A DNA stretch of 64,000 nucleotides from JAVBKX01 sp031553835 (GCA_031553835.1 JAVBKX010000031.1:7859-71858), one strand, 5' to 3'; shown: positions 17,629 through 27,529, counted from the first letter of the stretch. Numbers and translations are program-made. The notes: generated from the sequence alone by a model not told the origin.

Positions 17629-18690
17629 TTATATTACGCACAAGGCCATTAACACAATATTGATTAAGCCGATCGGCATTAAAATTTTCCATTCCAAATT
17701 TAACAGTTGGTCAATACGCAATCGAGGGAATGACCAACGTACCCATAATGAAAGAAAAACACACAAGAATGTTTTTGCAAAAAACCACAATACCGGAGGT
17801 ATAAAATCCATCACCTGGTTGAATGCTTCCCATCCGGGAATATGTAAGGGCATCCAGCCGCCTAAGAACATTGTGGAAGCAATGGCGGCCACAATAAACA
17901 TATTCAGGTATTCTGCAAGATAGAAAAATCCGAATTGAATTCCCGAATATTCGGTATGATAACCTGCGGTCAACTCCGATTCTGCTTCGGGAAGGTCAAA
18001 TGGCCCCCGATTGGTTTCGGCATGACCGGCAATCAAATAAATCAGAAATGCAATAAAAGCAGGAACGTGTCCTTTGAATATAAACCACATATCTGCCTGC
18101 TGAGCTACAATTTCCGACAATTGCATCGTACCCGACAAAACCACTATGGCCAACAACGACAATCCGCAAGACAATTCATAACTGATCAATTGAGCGCCGC
18201 TTCGCATCGCACCGATCATTGTATATTTATTATTACTGGACCATCCTGCCAGCAATATCCCGACTACTCCTAAGGAAGAAACGGCTAACAAATAAAAAAC
18301 ACCAACATTGAAATCAATTGCATGCAACCCTTTATCAAAAGGTAAAGCGCCAAACGTGCAAATAGAAGCAATAATCACCAAAAAGGAAGCGATTCGAAAC
18401 AACATCGGGTCGGCACGATTTATCTTTATCAATTCTTTCAACAGAATTTTAACCATATCGGCCACGCTTTGCAACAATCCGAAAGGGCCTACCCGTGTAG
18501 GACCAAGACGGCATTGGAAGAATGCACAGACCTTCCGTTCCAAATAGATGAGGATAAGCGCTAATACTGCATAAACTGCCAGGATTGCCACTCCTACAAG
18601 TACAAATTCGACAACCAATGCCCAACCTTCGCTCATCCACGAACGAAGCAATTCGTCAATCCATTGGGTTACAGTGCTGAAATGAAACAT
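17629..18690 (-). CDS. nuoH: NADH-quinone oxidoreductase subunit H
   Basis: A 353-residue membrane subunit forming part of the quinone site. It shows LIYLERKVCAFFQCRLGPTR, GLLQSVADMVKILLKE, the acidic loop FDLPEAESELTAGYHTEYSG and the C-terminal LWVRWSFPRLRIDQLL. The length matches the family. It lies between nuoCD and nuoI with repeat hairpins in both flanking spacers. Confidence 0.95.
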   Translation of the reverse strand: MFHFSTVTQWIDELLRSWMSEGWALVVEFVLVGVAILAVYAVLALILIYLERKVCAFFQCRLGPTRVGPFGLLQSVADMVKILLKELIKINRADPMLFRIASFLVIIASICTFGALPFDKGLHAIDFNVGVFYLLAVSSLGVVGILLAGWSSNNKYTMIGAMRSGAQLISYELSCGLSLLAIVVLSGTMQLSEIVAQQADMWFIFKGHVPAFIAFLIYLIAGHAETNRGPFDLPEAESELTAGYHTEYSGIQFGFFYLAEYLNMFIVAAIASTMFLGGWMPLHIPGWEAFNQVMDFIPPVLWFFAKTFLCVFLSLWVRWSFPRLRIDQLLNLEWKILMPIGLINIVLMALCVI

Positions 18691-18700
18691 ATTTTTTTTA

Positions 18701-18765
18701 GTTACGAGTTACAAGTTACAAGTAACGAGTTTTTTTCTTGTAACTCGTAACTTGTAACTTGTCAC
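18701..18765 (-). repeat. Heptad-repeat hairpin in the nuoCD-nuoH spacer
   Basis: The plus strand reads GTTACGA, GTTACAA, GTTACAA, GTAACGA at 18701-18728, then a T7 loop (18730-18736), then CTTGTAA, CTCGTAA, CTTGTAA, CTTGTCA at 18737-18764. The 29-nt arms are complementary with about five mismatches. It starts 4 bp after the nuoCD stop and ends 10 bp before the nuoH start. Confidence 0.8.
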
Positions 18766-18768
18766 TAT

Positions 18769-20406
18769 TTATCTATCAATACAAGGTACTACATAATCCA
18801 ACGAGGCTCCCACCATAATTAAGTCGGCGACTTTTGTGTCGATGGCAGTCGCATTCAACGCATTCACCAGGGTCATACAAGGCGAACGGAATTTAATCCG
18901 GTATGGAGATTTATCTCCTTTACTGTTGATATATACATCGAATTCTCCCCGGGCATTTTCTACCCGTTGGAAAAATTCTCCTTCCGGCAAACGAATAATC
19001 GCTTTTGTTTTAGCGGCATACGGACCATCAGGAATATTATCAATCAGTTGTTCTATGATATTCAATGATTCCAAAATTTCATCCAAACGAATAATATAAC
19101 GGTCGAATGTCATGCCATCCTGGCGCAAAACTTCATTAAAGCGAGCATGGCGATAAGCTGCATACGGCTCAATCTTTCGGATGTCGTTGCTCCAGCCTGA
19201 TGCGCGACCAACAGGCCCTGTCGCACCCAATGATATCGCTTTTTCCCTGCTTAAATAACCAACGCCTTCCATCCGTCCACGAGCAATAGGATTGCCTGTA
19301 AACAACATGTGATGTTCTTTCAGCATTTTACGCATATAAGGAATAAACTCTTTGACACGGCGTTGGAAATTAGGATGAATGTCTTCGGCAACACCGCCAA
19401 TAACACTATAGTTAGCCATCAGGCGTCCGCCGGCCGTTTCTTCGAAAATCGTCATGATTTTTTCCCGATCCCGCATTCCATATACAAAAGCGGTAATCGA
19501 ACCCATATCCATGGCCATACATCCCCATCCCAACAAGTGGGATGCAATCCGGGTTAATTCATCTACGATGGTACGAATATAATGAACTCGCATCGGAACT
19601 TCCAATTCTAATGCTTTTTCGCAACACAAACAAACAGCATGGCGATTAATAGTCCCGGAGAGATAATCCAACCGGTCGGTTAAATGCAAAATCTGAGGAT
19701 ACGTGTATGCTTCACTCATCTTCTCGATACCCCGGTGAATATATCCGAAATTAGGATCTATTTTCTTAATGATTTCCCCTTCCAGCGAAACGCGCAAGTG
19801 TAATACTCCGTGGGTAGCCGGGTGCTGGGGACCAAAGTTGACTATATATTCTCCTTCTTCAAATAAAGGACGAACGGTTTCAATGCTTTCTCCCATCTTG
19901 ATTTCCAAGGCAGGAATCGTTTCCATATCTTCAATCACCTCATTGTCAAGAGGGACTGGATTTAATGCCGGATTGGCATCATAATCCTTACGTAAAGGAT
20001 GTCCTTTCCAATCTTTACGAAGGAAAAGACGACGCATATCCGGATTATTGATAAATTTTATACCGAAGAAATCATATACCTCCCGTTCGTACAAGCCGGC
20101 GGAATCCCACAAATCATGCACTGAATACAAGGTAGGATGTTCCCGGTCGGAAGTATTTGTTTTTAAAGCAATGAGGTAAGAAGGAAATTGTGTGCTACTT
20201 AAATAATAAATCACACCAAAACCGTCATCGCCATGATCCATGCCGATTATATCGATCAAAAAATCAAATGACAGACTTCCGCCATTTTTCAATTTTTGGG
20301 CTGTTTCATACAAGTTTTCCCGGGGAACAGTAACCGTAAAGGTCTTCCCGCTTTCTTCCACCACAGCAAAAGAGAATGCCGACAGCTGGTCTTTAATGAT
20401 TTGCAT
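18769..20406 (-). CDS. nuoCD: Fused NADH-quinone oxidoreductase subunits C and D
   Basis: A 545-residue fusion. The NuoC part spans about residues 1-150 and contains YEREVYDFFGIKFINNPDMRR. NuoD follows from about 170 and contains NFGPQHPATHGVLHLRVSLEGE, FGYIHRGIEKMSE, DRLDYLSG and the C-terminal VGASLDYVVPCIDR. NuoD lines the quinone pocket. The fusion is known in several bacterial groups. The start overlaps the nuoB end by 14 bp. Confidence 0.95.
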   Translation of the reverse strand: MQIIKDQLSAFSFAVVEESGKTFTVTVPRENLYETAQKLKNGGSLSFDFLIDIIGMDHGDDGFGVIYYLSSTQFPSYLIALKTNTSDREHPTLYSVHDLWDSAGLYEREVYDFFGIKFINNPDMRRLFLRKDWKGHPLRKDYDANPALNPVPLDNEVIEDMETIPALEIKMGESIETVRPLFEEGEYIVNFGPQHPATHGVLHLRVSLEGEIIKKIDPNFGYIHRGIEKMSEAYTYPQILHLTDRLDYLSGTINRHAVCLCCEKALELEVPMRVHYIRTIVDELTRIASHLLGWGCMAMDMGSITAFVYGMRDREKIMTIFEETAGGRLMANYSVIGGVAEDIHPNFQRRVKEFIPYMRKMLKEHHMLFTGNPIARGRMEGVGYLSREKAISLGATGPVGRASGWSNDIRKIEPYAAYRHARFNEVLRQDGMTFDRYIIRLDEILESLNIIEQLIDNIPDGPYAAKTKAIIRLPEGEFFQRVENARGEFDVYINSKGDKSPYRIKFRSPCMTLVNALNATAIDTKVADLIMVGASLDYVVPCIDR

Positions 20407-21001
20407 CTGAAGCCTCCTTTCCTGTTTGCTCTACAACGGGCTGTTCCGGTAGTTTGAAAAATTCCTGTATTTTGATTTTACGGGCCAACTGCATCATACC
20501 ATAAATCATGGCATCCGGACGAGGAGGACAACCCGGAATATATACATCGACCGGAATTACTTCGTCAACACCCATGACCACATGATATGAACTTTTAAAC
20601 GGACCGCCTCCGATAGCACAACTGCCAAATGCCATCACATATTTAGGTTCGGCCATCTGATCGTAAAGTCGCTTCAATACGGGAGCCATTTTGTGAACAA
20701 TGGTACCACATACAAAAACCACATCTGCCTGACGGGGACTATTTCGTGTAACTTCCCAACCAAAGCGGGCAAAGTCATAACGGGCAGCGCCAAGACACAT
20801 AAACTCAATTCCACAGCAACTGGTGGCGAATGTCAACGGCCAAACGGAATTGGAACGACCCCAATTGATCAAATCATCCAATTTTCCGACAAAAATATTG
20901 ACGCCATTCCGGCGTAATTCCGCCACGTATTCTTCGAGGTATTCATTGTCTTTGAAATCCTCGTATTTCATGTCGCGGATATAAATATCTTTTACTTCCA
21001 T
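20393..21001 (-). CDS. nuoB: NADH-quinone oxidoreductase subunit B (N2 cluster)
   Basis: A 202-residue subunit carrying the terminal 4Fe-4S cluster N2. The ligand motifs are TSCCGIEFM, FGSCAIGGG and PGCPPRPDA. The start is the ATG at 21001 (MEVKDIYIRDMKYEDF), which overlaps the nuoA 3' end by 10 bp. The frame runs upstream to 21112, but that part is inside nuoA and has no NuoB character. Confidence 0.95.
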   Translation of the reverse strand: MEVKDIYIRDMKYEDFKDNEYLEEYVAELRRNGVNIFVGKLDDLINWGRSNSVWPLTFATSCCGIEFMCLGAARYDFARFGWEVTRNSPRQADVVFVCGTIVHKMAPVLKRLYDQMAEPKYVMAFGSCAIGGGPFKSSYHVVMGVDEVIPVDVYIPGCPPRPDAMIYGMMQLARKIKIQEFFKLPEQPVVEQTGKEASDANH

Positions 21002-21345
21002 TTCAAAGCTCCTTTCTTCCAGGCATAAGCCAACCCGAAGATCAATATGATCAAAAAGAATGATACGCAAACCAATCCCTGTGCTCCAAGATCCTTCATT
21101 ATGACAGCCCATGGGAACAGCAAAACCGTTTCCACATCAAATACTAAATATAAAATCGCAAACAGGTAATATCCTACCCTGAATTGTATCCACGAAGTGC
21201 CCCGGGTAGGAATACCACATTCGTAGGGCTCTCCTTTAAGGGGATTAGTAGAAGTCGGAGCCAACAATCTTGCGATTAACAAAGCGGCCACTACCATGAA
21301 AACAGCCGTGATAAGCACGACCAAAAATAAAGCGGAATTACTCAT
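20992..21345 (-). CDS. nuoA: NADH-quinone oxidoreductase subunit A
   Basis: A 117-residue three-helix membrane subunit. It has the conserved loop KGEPYECGIPTRGTSWIQFRVGYYL (shown in part) and FDVETVLLFPWAV, both typical of NuoA/ND3. It is the first gene of the nuo operon, about 77 nt after the predicted transcription start. No nuoE, nuoF or nuoG is found on either side. Confidence 0.94.
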   Translation of the reverse strand: MSNSALFLVVLITAVFMVVAALLIARLLAPTSTNPLKGEPYECGIPTRGTSWIQFRVGYYLFAILYLVFDVETVLLFPWAVIMKDLGAQGLVCVSFFLIILIFGLAYAWKKGALKWK

Positions 21346-21428
21346 GAGAGTATTATCATTTTGTTATAAAAAACGGGAAAACAATCCAAATTTCCAAGAG
21401 GTATCACCCCCATTCTTCTTTTCGAGCG

Positions 21429-21459
21429 CAAAAGTATAAACAAAATATCTGAAGAACAA
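21429..21459 (-). promoter_or_regulatory. Promoter of the nuo operon
   Basis: On the minus strand TTG (21459-21457) is followed after 20 nt by TACTTTTG (21436-21429), matching the Bacteroidota -33/-7 pattern. It lies between the secDF terminator and nuoA and would give a leader of about 77 nt. Confidence 0.75.
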
Positions 21460-21537
21460 TTTTTTCGACAACTATTTTTTTAAAATTAAGAGTGCCATTT
21501 AATCGGTCTTAGTATTTTAGATACAAATATCCTAAGC

Positions 21538-21570
21538 AAAAAAAGCCCGGAAGTTTGCACTCCGGGCTTT
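21538..21570 (-). terminator. Intrinsic terminator of secDF
   Basis: Perfect 10-bp arms AAAGCCCGGA (21542-21551) and TCCGGGCTTT (21561-21570) with a 9-nt loop and a T-rich tail on the minus strand. It lies 24 bp past the secDF stop and insulates the nuo promoter. Confidence 0.85.
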
Positions 21571-21593
21571 CATATTAGATATTCAAATGCTAC

Positions 21594-24500
21594 TTATTTC
21601 GCTTTTGCCAATGCTTTTTCCTGTTTTCTTTTTTGAATTTCGAAAGCCAATGGAGAAGCGAGGAATAAGGATGATAAAGTACCTCCTACTACACCAATAA
21701 TCATAGCAAAAGAGAAGCTGCGAATAGTATCGCCGGCAAAAATAAAGATGATGATCAATACAAGCAATGTACTAATACTGGTATTAAACGTCCGGTCTAA
21801 TGTAGAGTTCAAAGCCTGATTAAACAACGTTTTCTTATCCTGCTTCGGATACAAATGCGTATATTCGCGCACCCGGTCAAAAATTACCACCTTGTCATTG
21901 ACCGAATAACCGATTGCCGTCAGAATAGCACCGATGAATGTCTGGTCAACCTCCATTGAAAATGGAAGAATACCCCAGAAAATCGCATACATTCCTAAAA
22001 TAATCAAAGCATCCATCGTCAAAGCTGTAACGGTTCCGACACTATAAGAAATATCACGGAAACGCAACAGGATGTAAAGACTGATAGCGATAACCGCAAA
22101 AATCACAGCCCAAAAAGCTCCCCGTTTGATATCATCGGCAATACTTGGCCCTACTTTTTGTGAACTCAAAACATTGTCTGATGTGAATTTTTCTAAGGTA
22201 GTTCCTTCTTTTAATAACGGTTTTACGCCGTCATAGACTTTTGCAATGATTTCATCATCAATAGTTTCAGATTGATCCTGAATTTTATAATTGGTAGAAA
22301 TACGCACTTTATCGGCAGAACCGATTGTAATTACATTCGGAGTTTCTCCTTCAAATTCTTTGTCAATCATATCCCTGACTTCTGCCGTATTTACCGGTTG
22401 GTCAAACTGAACAATATAATTACGTCCACCGGTAAAGTCAATTCCCTGATTCAAACCGCGTCCGGTCAGGAAGCCAACACAGAGTACAAGCAATACAATT
22501 GAAATGATGTACATAAGTTTGCGTTTGCCAATGAACTCCCAGGTAGGATTTACCAAAAAGTTTTTCGTCAGTGATGTTGTAAACGTCAAGTTCAACATTT
22601 TTCCTTTAGCCATGCGGCTTTCATAAACGAGACGCGTCATGAAGACTGCAGTAAAGAAAGATATGATAATACCGATAATCAAAGTCGTAGCAAATCCTCG
22701 AATCGGTCCGGTTCCAAAATAGAACAGGATAATACCGGTAATAATGGAAGTCAGGTTCGAGTCAAAAATAGCTGAAAATGCTTTTTTATACCCCTCTTCA
22801 ACAGCTTTCCGGGTTGCTTTACCTCCCCGAATTTCTTCTTTGATCCGTTCGTAAATCAACACGTTAGCATCTACAGCAATGGCCAATGCCAACACTATAC
22901 CTGCAATACCCGACAAGGTGAGCACAGCATGGAATGAGGCCAACACCCCCATGGTAAAGAACAAGTTGAATAATAATGCACCATTAGCAATCATGCCCGG
23001 TTTGAAACCATACATAACCACCAGGTATGTCATTAAAATAATCAGCGCCACTAAGAAAGAAATAAAGCCCTGATTGATTGCCTCTTGTCCTAAAGAAGGT
23101 CCAACGACATCTTCTTGTACAATTCGCGCAGGCGCTGACATTTTACCGGATTTCAAAACATTTTCCAAGTCTTTTGCTTCTTCCGGAGTGAAGTGACCGG
23201 TAATTTGAGAATTACCTCCGGTAATTTCATCATTAACTGTTGGGAATGAATATACCTGGCCATCCAATACGATAGCAATGCTTCGTCCGATGTTTTCTTT
23301 TGTCAAACGCGCCCATTTTTTAGCGCCTTCCTGATTCATTGACATGCTTACTACAGAACCGGAACCTCCTCTGCCTTGAGATTCAAAATCAGCACGTGCT
23401 CCGATCACTACATCTCCCTCAAGAGGAGCTTTGCCGTCACGGGTGGTTGATTTTAACGCGATCAATTGATAATATTCTTCGGCCGGGTCCACAGCTTTTA
23501 CAGACCAACGGAAAAATACATTACGAGGCAATAATTCTTTTACGGCGCGCATGCTTAAGTAATGATTGATCTGAGCCGTATCACGGTAACTTGCCATACC
23601 GACCACCGGTCCGCGACCAATTTGATTTCCCGTTTGGTTGAGCGATAACACAGCAAATAACGGGTTATTCTTTTTCCATTCAGCTTCTGTATTTTGCGTT
23701 TGAACGGAGTCATTTGAAGATTTTGTAATTTGCGCCAACAACTCGTCTGCTGCAGTTTTTGCAGAGTCGGTTACCTGGGTAGTCGTTTCTTCCACAGTAT
23801 TTTTTACGATAATGGTGGAATCAACAGGTTGTTTATTCAAATCACGCAAAGCTATATTAGCAGTAATCAATGGCTGGTAAATTTCCTGCAATTCGTATGT
23901 TTCCCAAAATTCCAAATTAGCACTTCCCTGCAACAATTTACGGACCCGTGCAGGATCTTTGATTCCGGGAAGTTCAACTTGAATACGTCCATCGGTTTCA
24001 AGTTGCTGTATATTTGGCGCCACGACCCCAAACCGGTCGATCCGGGTACGAAGTACATTAAATGAATTATCGATAGCGCTTTTTAATTCTTCTCTCAATA
24101 CCGTTTCTACTTCAGCATCTGTGCTTTGTAATGTTACACGGCCTTTTAACCCCGGAGTACTGAAAATTCCCGACAAGCGGGCTCCCGGATCCAATTTATG
24201 GTATTCTTCAACAAAAAGAGCTATAAAATCTTTCTGGCTTTTTTCCTGACGGGCACGTGCATTAGCCAATGCCTGGTTGAAATTAGGATTGGCATTGTTG
24301 TCGGATAACGACTTCAACACATCGGCGACATTGATTTCCAGAATGACATTCATCCCGCCTTTCAAGTCCAAACCCAAATTCAATTCATACGTGCGGCATT
24401 CTTTTAATGTATAGCCTAACCACACTTTTTTAGTAGCCAAAGAATCCAAATATTGGCTCTCTTTCATCGGGTCTCCATCAGCATATACTTTAGCTCGCTT

Positions 24501-24596
24501 GTTGTAATTATTTGTCACAAATGAAAATGACAAATAAAATATACAAACCAGGGTTAGCAATACCGCAAAAACCTTTATAAATCCTTTGTTTTGCAT
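21594..24596 (-). CDS. secDF: Protein translocase subunit SecDF (fused)
   Basis: A 1000-residue fusion of SecD (about 1-640) and SecF (about 680-1000), the proton-driven accessory of Sec export in the inner membrane. SecD shows LGLDLKGGMNVILEI, RIDRFGVVAPNIQQL and the helix region LALAIAVDANVLIYERIKEE. SecF shows GIDFTGGRNYIVQF and AIGYSVNDKVVIFDRVRE. The large periplasmic domain between helices 1 and 2 is longer than in E. coli SecD. It appears monocistronic: it has its own -7 element and a terminator. Confidence 0.95.
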   Translation of the reverse strand: MQNKGFIKVFAVLLTLVCIFYLSFSFVTNNYNKRAKVYADGDPMKESQYLDSLATKKVWLGYTLKECRTYELNLGLDLKGGMNVILEINVADVLKSLSDNNANPNFNQALANARARQEKSQKDFIALFVEEYHKLDPGARLSGIFSTPGLKGRVTLQSTDAEVETVLREELKSAIDNSFNVLRTRIDRFGVVAPNIQQLETDGRIQVELPGIKDPARVRKLLQGSANLEFWETYELQEIYQPLITANIALRDLNKQPVDSTIIVKNTVEETTTQVTDSAKTAADELLAQITKSSNDSVQTQNTEAEWKKNNPLFAVLSLNQTGNQIGRGPVVGMASYRDTAQINHYLSMRAVKELLPRNVFFRWSVKAVDPAEEYYQLIALKSTTRDGKAPLEGDVVIGARADFESQGRGGSGSVVSMSMNQEGAKKWARLTKENIGRSIAIVLDGQVYSFPTVNDEITGGNSQITGHFTPEEAKDLENVLKSGKMSAPARIVQEDVVGPSLGQEAINQGFISFLVALIILMTYLVVMYGFKPGMIANGALLFNLFFTMGVLASFHAVLTLSGIAGIVLALAIAVDANVLIYERIKEEIRGGKATRKAVEEGYKKAFSAIFDSNLTSIITGIILFYFGTGPIRGFATTLIIGIIISFFTAVFMTRLVYESRMAKGKMLNLTFTTSLTKNFLVNPTWEFIGKRKLMYIISIVLLVLCVGFLTGRGLNQGIDFTGGRNYIVQFDQPVNTAEVRDMIDKEFEGETPNVITIGSADKVRISTNYKIQDQSETIDDEIIAKVYDGVKPLLKEGTTLEKFTSDNVLSSQKVGPSIADDIKRGAFWAVIFAVIAISLYILLRFRDISYSVGTVTALTMDALIILGMYAIFWGILPFSMEVDQTFIGAILTAIGYSVNDKVVIFDRVREYTHLYPKQDKKTLFNQALNSTLDRTFNTSISTLLVLIIIFIFAGDTIRSFSFAMIIGVVGGTLSSLFLASPLAFEIQKRKQEKALAKAK

Positions 24597-24649
24597 TTGA
24601 TATTTATTTTATTTTTTAACATTATTTTCCAAACCTTTTTTTCAGCCTG

Positions 24650-24657
24650 CAAATATA
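24650..24657 (-). promoter_or_regulatory. Bacteroidota -7 element TATATTTG for secDF
   Basis: An exact TAnnTTTG match on the minus strand, 54 bp upstream of the secDF ATG. No TTG at standard spacing is visible upstream. Confidence 0.45.
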
Positions 24658-24719
24658 TACTTTTTCTTTCTAATCTAAAGTGGAAATCTGAAAAAAGTTA
24701 ATTATCGCAGCTATTGCTT

Positions 24720-25625
24720 TTATTTAATCATTTCCACCCGATAGCCGCGCTGCCTGAATTGCTCCAATAATCCTTCCGGTCCGGCAAGGTGCAGACAACC
24801 CACAGCTACAAACAGTGAATGTTGCGCCATCATTTCGGGTAATTTACTCATCCAACGATCATTACGATCCTTATTCAAGATATCTTTTTCCTCCTGAGTT
24901 GACGGGCAAGGATCATTTTCAGGATCAGTTCCTATAGTATATAATGTTTCTAAATCAGCCATCCGGTAATACCTATCCATATCCCTCAACTGACGTACTG
25001 CAAACTCCTTGTTTTCCAACACACAAATCAATGATTCGGCTTGGCGCTGTAAAGAACCGGATTCCAACAATGCATACACCTGATCAGCTACTGTTTCCAG
25101 ACCTTTGATGGGTTTTCCGGAAGCCTTAGCTTGTAATTGGAGATATGCATCAATCGGCTGATGGGTGGCAAAATTAATTGCAGGGTCCACTTGCCGATAT
25201 AAATACAGAGACAGAATGGTGGAAATCATGGCTGGTTTATATACTCCAAATTGCTGTAATCCGACCCCCACAAGAGCAGTCAGATCTTCATCCAACAAAG
25301 CCAATTGTCCGGGTGACAACAGATCGGCATAGGTGGTATCAGCAGGCATCATTCCTGCATGTTCTACCTCTTGTTGCAAAGCCAATTGGTCATCCAGAAT
25401 CAATTCTCCAACCATAACGTCAGCGCTGTTAAAGGATTGCATCAAACCAGGAATACTATCGATAAATTCCTGAGAAATAAGATGATGTGTTCCCAATATA
25501 TAGGATGGTTTTTCCAATCCGTTGCCGGATATTTTCCACAATAAGGCACCCTGCTTTTCCGCTATATTGCTTGCACTGCAAGATAGCAAGGCAAACATCA
25601 TTCCTGTTAAAATCAGATTTTTCAC
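24720..25625 (-). CDS. TraB/GumN-family lipoprotein
   Basis: A 301-residue protein with a lipoprotein signal (lipobox ALLSC near residue 16). TraB/GumN family hallmarks are YILGTHHLI near the N-terminus, KGLETVADQV in the middle and FVAVGCLHLAGPEGLLEQF near the C-terminus. The paired GTHH and GCLHL histidines suggest a metal-dependent hydrolase, and a protease role has been proposed for relatives. The substrate is unknown. It starts 15 bp after the argS stop, so it is probably in the argS transcript. Confidence 0.8.
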   Translation of the reverse strand: MKNLILTGMMFALLSCSASNIAEKQGALLWKISGNGLEKPSYILGTHHLISQEFIDSIPGLMQSFNSADVMVGELILDDQLALQQEVEHAGMMPADTTYADLLSPGQLALLDEDLTALVGVGLQQFGVYKPAMISTILSLYLYRQVDPAINFATHQPIDAYLQLQAKASGKPIKGLETVADQVYALLESGSLQRQAESLICVLENKEFAVRQLRDMDRYYRMADLETLYTIGTDPENDPCPSTQEEKDILNKDRNDRWMSKLPEMMAQHSLFVAVGCLHLAGPEGLLEQFRQRGYRVEMIK

Positions 25626-25640
25626 TTTTGTATTTTAAAA

Positions 25641-27422
25641 TTACATTCTCTCCGGCACCTCTATCCCCAACAATCCAAAACCGGTTTTGATCACCGATCC
25701 AATCGTTTTAGACAAAACCAACCGGAAAATTTTCACTTCCGTTTTTTCTTCTCGCAAAATAGAATAATCGTGATAAAATTGGTTGTATTCTTTGACTAAT
25801 TCATAAATATAATTAGCAATAAGAGCCGGACTGTAGGATTCGCCGGCTTCTCTTACAACTGTTTCAAAATCCGACACCAATTGAATCAAATTTTGTTCCT
25901 TTTCATTCAGGGGAATGGTCGTTGGCAGTACCTCCGGCAACACAATAGACAATTCTGTCGCTTTTCTCAATACTGATTGAATCCGGGCATAGGTATATTG
26001 TATGAAGGGACCGGTATTTCCGTTAAAATCAATGGATTCTTTTGGATTGAAAACCATATTTTTCCGGGGATCGACCTTTAGTATGAAGTATTTCAAGGCG
26101 CCCAGTCCGACAATGCGGGCAATTTGATCGGCTTCTTCTTTGGTACATTGATCCAGTTTACCTAATTCTTCAGACGTTTCCCTGGCCGTATCAATCATAC
26201 CGGCAATCAAGTCATCGGCATCGACCACGGTTCCCTCACGCGATTTCATTTTCCCTTCGGGCAATTCCACCATTCCGTAAGAAAAATGTACCAATCCTTT
26301 TCCAAATTCAAATCCTAATTTATCTAACAACAACGAGAGCACTTGAAAATGATAATTTTGCTCATTTCCAACTACATATACCATTCTGTTGACAGGATAA
26401 TCATCAAAGCGCAATTTAGCGGTTCCAATGTCCTGTGTCATATAAACAGAAGTACCATCGGCACGCAACAATAATTTGCTATCCAGGCCGTCGGCCGTCA
26501 AGTCTGCCCACACCGAACCATCTTCCTGCCGGTAAAAAACACCTTTGGAAAGTCCTTCCAATACCTTTTCTTTTCCTTCCAAATAGGTTTGGGATTCATA
26601 ATATATTTTATCGAAATCAACTCCCAATGCTTTGTATGTCACATCAAATCCTGCATATACCCAGGAATTCATTTTTTCCCATAAAGCAACGGTTTCCAAA
26701 TCTCCGGCTTCCCATTTGCGAAGCATTTCGCGGGCTTCGTTCATTAATCCGGATGCAGCCTCTGCTTCTTTTTCTGATAAACCGGATGACTGTAATTGCT
26801 TTAATTCTTCTTTGTGTTTTCGATCAAACAACACATAAAAATCACCAATCAGGTGATCTCCTTTTTTTCCGGCAGATTCGGGGGTCGCTCCATTTCCCCA
26901 CTTTTGCCAGGCCAGCATCGATTTACAAATATGAATACCCCGGTCGTTAACAATATTTGTCTTAACAACACGGTATCCATTGGCTTTCAAAATCTCAGCA
27001 AGACTATATCCAAGCAGATTATTTCGAATATGCCCTAAATGCAACGGTTTATTGGTATTTGGCGATGAATATTCAATCATTACCAGTGGAGCTTCCGGAG
27101 CAACGGGGGTAGCGCCGTAATCCGGACGATTAACTATGGTATTCAATGTATCCAACCAATAGGACGATGCAATGCTAAGGTTGAGAAAACCTTTAATCAC
27201 ATTATACTTTGCAATGGCAGGCACATGGTCGATCAAATACGCACCGATTTCTTCCGCTGTTTGTTCCGGATTTTTTTTTGATATTTTTAATAAAGAAAAT
27301 ACAACAAGTGTTAGATGTCCTTCAAATTCTTTCTTTGTTTGTTGTAATTGCACGAAATTATCCGAAAGTTCTTGTCCATAAAGCGTTTCAATCGCATTTT
27401 TTACTGATAACTGAATATTCAT
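25641..27422 (-). CDS. argS: Arginyl-tRNA synthetase
   Basis: A 593-residue class I aminoacyl-tRNA synthetase. It has the N-terminal ArgRS domain, the HIGH-type motif PLHLGHIRNN, the conserved NIVNDRGIHICKSML, and GKMKSREGTVV at the KMSK position; ArgRS often lacks a canonical KMSK. The C-terminal anticodon-binding domain contains FIQYTYARIQSVLRK and ends in FGLLGIEVPERM. Length is normal. Confidence 0.96.
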   Translation of the reverse strand: MNIQLSVKNAIETLYGQELSDNFVQLQQTKKEFEGHLTLVVFSLLKISKKNPEQTAEEIGAYLIDHVPAIAKYNVIKGFLNLSIASSYWLDTLNTIVNRPDYGATPVAPEAPLVMIEYSSPNTNKPLHLGHIRNNLLGYSLAEILKANGYRVVKTNIVNDRGIHICKSMLAWQKWGNGATPESAGKKGDHLIGDFYVLFDRKHKEELKQLQSSGLSEKEAEAASGLMNEAREMLRKWEAGDLETVALWEKMNSWVYAGFDVTYKALGVDFDKIYYESQTYLEGKEKVLEGLSKGVFYRQEDGSVWADLTADGLDSKLLLRADGTSVYMTQDIGTAKLRFDDYPVNRMVYVVGNEQNYHFQVLSLLLDKLGFEFGKGLVHFSYGMVELPEGKMKSREGTVVDADDLIAGMIDTARETSEELGKLDQCTKEEADQIARIVGLGALKYFILKVDPRKNMVFNPKESIDFNGNTGPFIQYTYARIQSVLRKATELSIVLPEVLPTTIPLNEKEQNLIQLVSDFETVVREAGESYSPALIANYIYELVKEYNQFYHDYSILREEKTEVKIFRLVLSKTIGSVIKTGFGLLGIEVPERM

Positions 27423-27431
27423 TTAACACAT

Positions 27432-27517
27432 CAATAAGGTACACGGCACGGTATCGGTGTACGGTATTTAATTTGGAGAATGATTCTATGTACCATAAAC
27501 CGTGAACGGCACATCTC
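27432..27517 (-). repeat. Heptad-repeat hairpin in the argS leader
   Basis: The plus strand carries GTACACG, GCACGGT, ATCGGTG, TACGGTA (27440-27467), then a roughly 20-nt loop, then the inverse series GTACCAT, AAACCGT, GAACGGC (27490-27510). The arms are imperfectly complementary. The element lies between the argS -7 promoter element and the argS start codon, so it would form most of the 5' leader of about 100 nt. Confidence 0.6.
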
Positions 27518-27529
27518 AATTTCAGGCTG

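Noticed and set aside
26435..26950. 171-codon open frame on the plus strand inside argS
   Set aside because: It is antisense to the ArgRS catalytic domain and has no protein-family character.
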